Source of the DNA: Gemmatimonadota bacterium | GTDB taxonomy: Bacteria > Gemmatimonadota > Gemmatimonadetes > Longimicrobiales > UBA6960 | NCBI GenBank assembly: GCA_019347995.1 | Contig: JAHWKH010000009.1 | Span: 1 to 15,438 of the forward strand | Length of the DNA: 15,438 bases | Direction: 5' to 3' | Shown here: positions 12,908 through 15,438 of the stretch, piece after piece | How the letters are laid out: every line of letters begins with the position of its first letter | Numbering within the stretch: position 1 is the stretch's first letter | Position numbers and translations under genes: made by a program | The notes under the pieces: model-generated | What the model was told of the DNA's origin: nothing | The model's database searches: none | Seen by the model: only the letters and a program-made list of their open reading frames with translations

Positions 12908-14559
12908 GGGTGCGGAGGGCTCCCGTGCGGTTTCGTCTCGTCGGCTCCGGCGGCGGGCTCGCCCCACCCGCCGCCGCCGGGGGAGCGCACGCTCACCACG
13001 TCCCCCGCGCGGGCGTGGAAGGTAACCTTTCCCGGCAGGCGCTCCTCGGCTCCGCCGCGCAGGAGGACGTCGGCCCCGGGCGCGCCGTCCGCGCCGCCGA
13101 CCGCGCCGGACGGCCCCCGCTCGCGCCGCTCGCAGAGGAGCGTGACGCGGGCGTCGCCCAGCAGCATGAGGTCGCGCCTGAGGCCGTCCCCGCCCCGGTG
13201 CAACCCGCCGCCGCCGCTGCCGCGCCGTATCTCGTAGCGGGTGACGCGGAAGGGATAGGCGTGCTCCAGCGCCTCGACGGGGGTGTTGAGCGAGTTGGAC
13301 ATGTGGCAGTGGACCCCCGAGAGGCCGGCTCCCGAAGGCCCCGCCCCCATGCCGCCGCCCACGGTCTCGTAGTAGGCGTAGCCGCTTCCCGTGCGGGGGT
13401 CGGTGCCCCCCACGGTGATGTTGTTCATCGTGCCCTGCGACAGGGCGGGGACCAGGTCGGGGAGCGCCCGGGCGAACGCCCGCAGCAGGACGTCGGTGAT
13501 GCGCTGGCTCGTCTCGACGTTGCCGGCGGCCACCGCCGCCGGCGGAGCGGCGTTCACGACGCTGCGCTCGGGCAGCCGGAGCTCCACGCCACGCATGGAG
13601 CCGCCGCCGGCGGGCAGCGGCTCCCCCAGGAGCGCCTCCACGATGCACCGCACGACGTAGCGCGTCGCCGAGGAGGTGATGGCCGCCACGGCGTTCACGC
13701 CGCCCGGCACCTGGGGGCTGGATCCGTCGAAGTCCACCGTCAGCCGCTCGCCGTCCACGGTCAGGACGGCGCGGATGGGCACCGGGCCGCTTCCGAAGCC
13801 GTCGTCCTCCAGCGCGTCCTCCGCCTCGAAGCGGCCGTCGGGCACGCGCGCCAGGCCCGCCGCCACCAGGCGGTCGGCGTAGTCCACCAGCGCCCCCATG
13901 GCCGCGAGCACGGTGTCGGCGCCGCGACGGCGCGCCATGTCGAGCAGCCGGACCCGGCCCGTGTGCAGGGCGGCGAGCTGCGCGTCCAGATCGCCGGCGC
14001 GCTCCTCGGGGGTGCGCACGTTGGCCAGCAGGAGGCGCCACATGTCGTCCACACGCTCGCCCCGCCGGTGGAGGCGCACCGGGGGGATGCGCAGCCCTTC
14101 CTCGAAGATCTCCCTGGCCAGCGGCATGGAGCCGGGCGTGGAGCCGCCCACGTCGGCGTGGTGGGCCCGCGACGCCACGTATCCCAGGAGCCTGTCCGAG
14201 CCCGGCTCCCGGACCGGCGCGATGGCCGTGATGTCGGGCAGGTGCGTGCCGCCGCGGAACGGGTCGTTCAGGAGGGCGACGTCGCCCTCCTCCAGGGTCC
14301 CCAGCTCGGCCAGGGCCGCCTCCACGCTCATGGGCATGGCGCCCAGGTGGACCGGCATGTGGTCGCCCAGCGCCACCGCCGTCCCCTCCGGATCGAAGAG
14401 GGCGCACGAGTAGTCGCGCCGCTCCTTGATGTTGGGCGAGTAGGCGGCGCGCCGGAGGGACGCGCCCATCTCCTCGGCCAGCGCCGTGAAGAGGTGCCGG
14501 AAGACCTCGAGGGTGATGGGGTCCACGCCGCCGTCCGGCGCCCCGCCGCCGCGGGTCAC
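12904..14559 (-). CDS. hyuB: Hydantoinase B/oxoprolinase family protein
   Basis: A 551-aa protein of the HyuB family, the ATP-dependent (N-methyl)hydantoinase / 5-oxoprolinase beta subunit, which opens cyclic amides together with the ATP-using HyuA subunit. Family landmarks: DPITLEVFRHLFTALAEEMG (about 11-30), SPNIKERRDYSCALFD, GDHMPVHLGAMPMSV, LLNDPFRGGTHLPDIT, SRAHHADVGGSTPGSMP, VDFDGSSPQVPGGVNA, SQGTMNNITVGG, and the glycine-rich SPGGGGWG end (about 535). Length is normal. The start GTG 14559 is chosen because homology begins a few residues later. No hyuA precedes it: the upstream 170 bases are intergenic and a divergent gene follows, so this is an orphan or its partner lies elsewhere. It heads a five-gene operon otherwise devoted to LPS core enzymes. 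Confidence 0.88.
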   Translation of the reverse strand: MTRGGGAPDGGVDPITLEVFRHLFTALAEEMGASLRRAAYSPNIKERRDYSCALFDPEGTAVALGDHMPVHLGAMPMSVEAALAELGTLEEGDVALLNDPFRGGTHLPDITAIAPVREPGSDRLLGYVASRAHHADVGGSTPGSMPLAREIFEEGLRIPPVRLHRRGERVDDMWRLLLANVRTPEERAGDLDAQLAALHTGRVRLLDMARRRGADTVLAAMGALVDYADRLVAAGLARVPDGRFEAEDALEDDGFGSGPVPIRAVLTVDGERLTVDFDGSSPQVPGGVNAVAAITSSATRYVVRCIVEALLGEPLPAGGGSMRGVELRLPERSVVNAAPPAAVAAGNVETSQRITDVLLRAFARALPDLVPALSQGTMNNITVGGTDPRTGSGYAYYETVGGGMGAGPSGAGLSGVHCHMSNSLNTPVEALEHAYPFRVTRYEIRRGSGGGGLHRGGDGLRRDLMLLGDARVTLLCERRERGPSGAVGGADGAPGADVLLRGGAEERLPGKVTFHARAGDVVSVRSPGGGGWGEPAAGADETKPHGSPPHP

Positions 14560-14602
14560 GGTGCGACCCTTGCGAGATGGAAGGGTGGGGAGGGCAGGCA
14601 GG

Positions 14603-14630
14603 TTGCCTCGCCGGATGCGGATGGTATCTT
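14603..14630 (+). promoter_or_regulatory. Candidate promoter of the 100-aa protein gene
   Basis: TTGCCT (14603-14608), 16 bases, then TATCTT (14625-14630) preceded by TGG, giving an extended -10. An inverted repeat AGGCA-GGT-TGCCT (14596-14608) overlaps the -35 and could be an operator. The stretch 14560-14729 is the divergent space between hyuB and the gene at 14730. No clear promoter for hyuB was found on the other strand. Confidence 0.4.
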
Positions 14631-14717
14631 CAGGCGCCCCATCCGCCGTTCCACGTGACGGACGCCCGACGAGCCACGCCGGTGGCGCGAACCGTGGGTG
14701 CGTCTGCGGCACATATC

Positions 14718-14724
14718 AGGAGGT
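14718..14724 (+). promoter_or_regulatory. Strong Shine-Dalgarno site
   Basis: AGGAGGT is a near-perfect complement to the 16S 3' end and lies 5 bases before ATG 14730. It is the best site in the window, which suggests the small protein is made in quantity. Confidence 0.75.
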
Positions 14725-14729
14725 GCATC

Positions 14730-15032
14730 ATGTCCAAGGAGAAGCTGAAAGACAGGGCCCGCGACGAGCTGTTCAGCCACGTCAACCGGTGCGGCGTGCT
14801 CCGGTCGGCCCCCGACGACCAGAAGCAGTGGATGGACGAGACCATCGACTACCTGGCCGAGCGCTATCCCGACCTGGCCGACCAGGATCTCGACGAGCTG
14901 CACGCCATCGGGATGCGCTTCTGCAAGCCCGCCATTCCCCACGGGGCCGAGAGTACCCTGACGCCCGAGGAAGGCGCAAACGCGGAGGCCGAGGAGCCCA
15001 CGCCCGCCGAGGCGGACGCCAACGCCGCCTGA
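14730..15032 (+). CDS. Conserved-looking small acidic protein, unknown function
   Basis: A 100-aa cytoplasmic protein with no signal peptide or membrane segment. Residues 1-70 are helical and charged: a basic start (MSKEKLKDRARDELF), Cys21 in HVNRCGVL, DDQKQWMDETIDYLAERYPDL, and Cys65 in IGMRFCKPAIPH. The tail 75-100 is Ala/Glu/Pro-rich and disordered. I do not recognise the family. The two cysteines with H71 nearby might bind a metal or form a disulfide, but no standard motif is present. It has its own likely promoter, a strong ribosome binding site and a hairpin terminator 46 bases after the stop, so it is a single-gene unit. It is therefore likely a real, well-expressed gene. Confidence 0.75.
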   Translation: MSKEKLKDRARDELFSHVNRCGVLRSAPDDQKQWMDETIDYLAERYPDLADQDLDELHAIGMRFCKPAIPHGAESTLTPEEGANAEAEEPTPAEADANAA

Positions 15033-15077
15033 CCGGGCGCCCCACCAGCGGGCGGCGGTGGGGGGCTGGACGAGAGA

Positions 15078-15108
15078 GGGCGGGACGCGCCGGAAGGCGG
15101 TCCCGCCC
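15078..15108 (+). terminator. Hairpin terminator after the small protein gene
   Basis: GGGCGGGAC (15078-15086) pairs perfectly with GTCCCGCCC (15100-15108), and the loop holds a further CGCC-GGAA-GGCG stem with a GNRA-type tetraloop. It is followed by only a short mixed TT-rich run (TTCGGCGTTCCT). The remaining sequence 15033-15222 holds no gene. Confidence 0.7.
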
Positions 15109-15175
15109 TTCGGCGTTCCTGCGGGTGGCGTCCCCGGGCCCGCCGCCTCCGGGTGGCGGGCGCCGGTGACCCCCC

Positions 15176-15182
15176 GTATCTT
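15176..15182 (+). promoter_or_regulatory. Candidate -10 element (GTATCTT) of the last gene
   Basis: GTATCTT is identical to the element at 14624-14630 in front of the 100-aa gene. It lies 41 bases before ATG 15223, and a Shine-Dalgarno CCGGAGG (15211-15217) sits 5 bases before that ATG. The -35 region (TGGCGG at 15154-15159) is poor. Confidence 0.35.
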
Positions 15183-15222
15183 GTGCCCCCGCTCGATTTA
15201 TTCCGCTTCTCCGGAGGCGCTC

Positions 15223-15438
15223 ATGAGCACCCGTCGCGACTTCCTGCGAACCACCGCCGGCGCCGGCGTCGACACCGCCACGCTCAACTCCAACACCGTT
15301 CGCCTCTATCGCACCAGCGACCACTCTCCGGTCGGCGCGGTGTTGAACACGTCGGGCGGCGGCGACGCCATCGTGCTCACGCCCACCGACGCCCTCGATC
15401 CGGGCGTGTCGTACACCTTTGAAGTGACCGACGGGCTG
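15223..15438 (+). CDS. Tat leader start joined to a bacterial Ig-like (Big_5/SbsA) domain, partial
   Basis: 72 codons open to the right edge. Residues 1-15 (MSTRRDFLRTTAGAG) are a textbook twin-arginine start. The hydrophobic core and AxA cleavage site that should follow are missing. From residue 16 the chain reads VDTATLNSNTVRLYRTSD...GAVLNTSGGGDAIVLTPTDALDPGVSYTFEVTDGL, the pattern of an SbsA/Big_5 Ig-like repeat, which normally lies deep inside a large exported protein. The switch falls in a GC-rich GCCGGCGCCGGCG stretch (about 15255-15268). Without a hydrophobic core this is not a working Tat signal. It is either an assembly joint or the product of a deletion. The Shine-Dalgarno and start codon are convincing. 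Confidence 0.65.
   Translation, partial: MSTRRDFLRTTAGAGVDTATLNSNTVRLYRTSDHSPVGAVLNTSGGGDAIVLTPTDALDPGVSYTFEVTDGL

Noticed and set aside
12886..14658. Long plus-strand open frame opposite hyuB
   Set aside because: Family landmarks of HyuB are on the minus strand throughout. The plus frame is Val/His/Arg/Gly-rich shadow sequence.
14560..14729. A hyuA gene or extended N-terminus for hyuB upstream of 14559
   Set aside because: The frame can be read back to 14712, but the added residues are low-complexity and unlike HyuB, and the region carries the divergent promoter and Shine-Dalgarno of the 14730 gene.

Overview
The window is very GC-rich, tightly packed bacterial DNA from a Gram-negative (diderm) organism. 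It encodes lipid A acylation and export, Kdo phosphorylation, two heptosyltransferase-type enzymes and an outer-membrane barrel. The GC-rich codon use, many GTG starts with 4-base stop/start overlaps, and the -10-like element GTATCTT in front of two genes would fit Gemmatimonadota or a similar soil/marine lineage. That placement is an inference; there is no rRNA or other taxonomic marker. I see no tRNA, rRNA, CRISPR array, insertion sequence or phage gene.

Layout. (1) Positions 1-1800 are a patchwork. A well-formed minus-strand promoter fires off the left edge. It is followed by a piece of an Lhr-type helicase lacking both its N-terminal third (with Walker A) and its large C-terminal region, and then by the start of a stomatin/slipin gene that switches in frame into an MsbA-type ABC exporter. 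(2) Positions 1617-9388 (+) carry the ABC exporter, an LpxL/HtrB-type acyltransferase, a family 2 glycosyltransferase, a DUF3108 exported protein, an isoprenylcysteine-methyltransferase-like membrane protein, a soluble SAM methyltransferase, a small exported His/Gly-rich protein, and an outer-membrane barrel of a type seen near copper genes. (3) A strong hairpin at 9402-9437 separates this run from a convergent minus-strand operon (14559 to 9452): hydantoinase B, a DUF6941 protein, GT9, Kdo-kinase-like protein, GT9. (4) On the right, a divergent 100-aa protein ends at a hairpin terminator. A last reading frame begins as a Tat leader but switches at once into a bacterial Ig-like domain and runs off the edge.

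How it fits together. The plus-strand genes 3515-7510 and the minus-strand genes 12458-9452 describe lipid A/inner-core LPS assembly: acylation, export, heptose-type transfer and Kdo phosphorylation. Several uncharacterised enzymes are translationally coupled to them (GT2, DUF3108, ICMT-like, SAM methyltransferase; HyuB, DUF6941). The two genes at 7529 and 8045 look like a metal (probably copper) handling pair at the envelope.

The most striking observation is that both ends contain gene-to-gene joints that cut through conserved domains: helicase/slipin, slipin/ABC and Tat/Ig-like, plus the 5' end of the helicase. The middle is coherent. This points either to chimeric assembly at the ends or to real rearrangement, and should be settled before any fusion is taken at face value.
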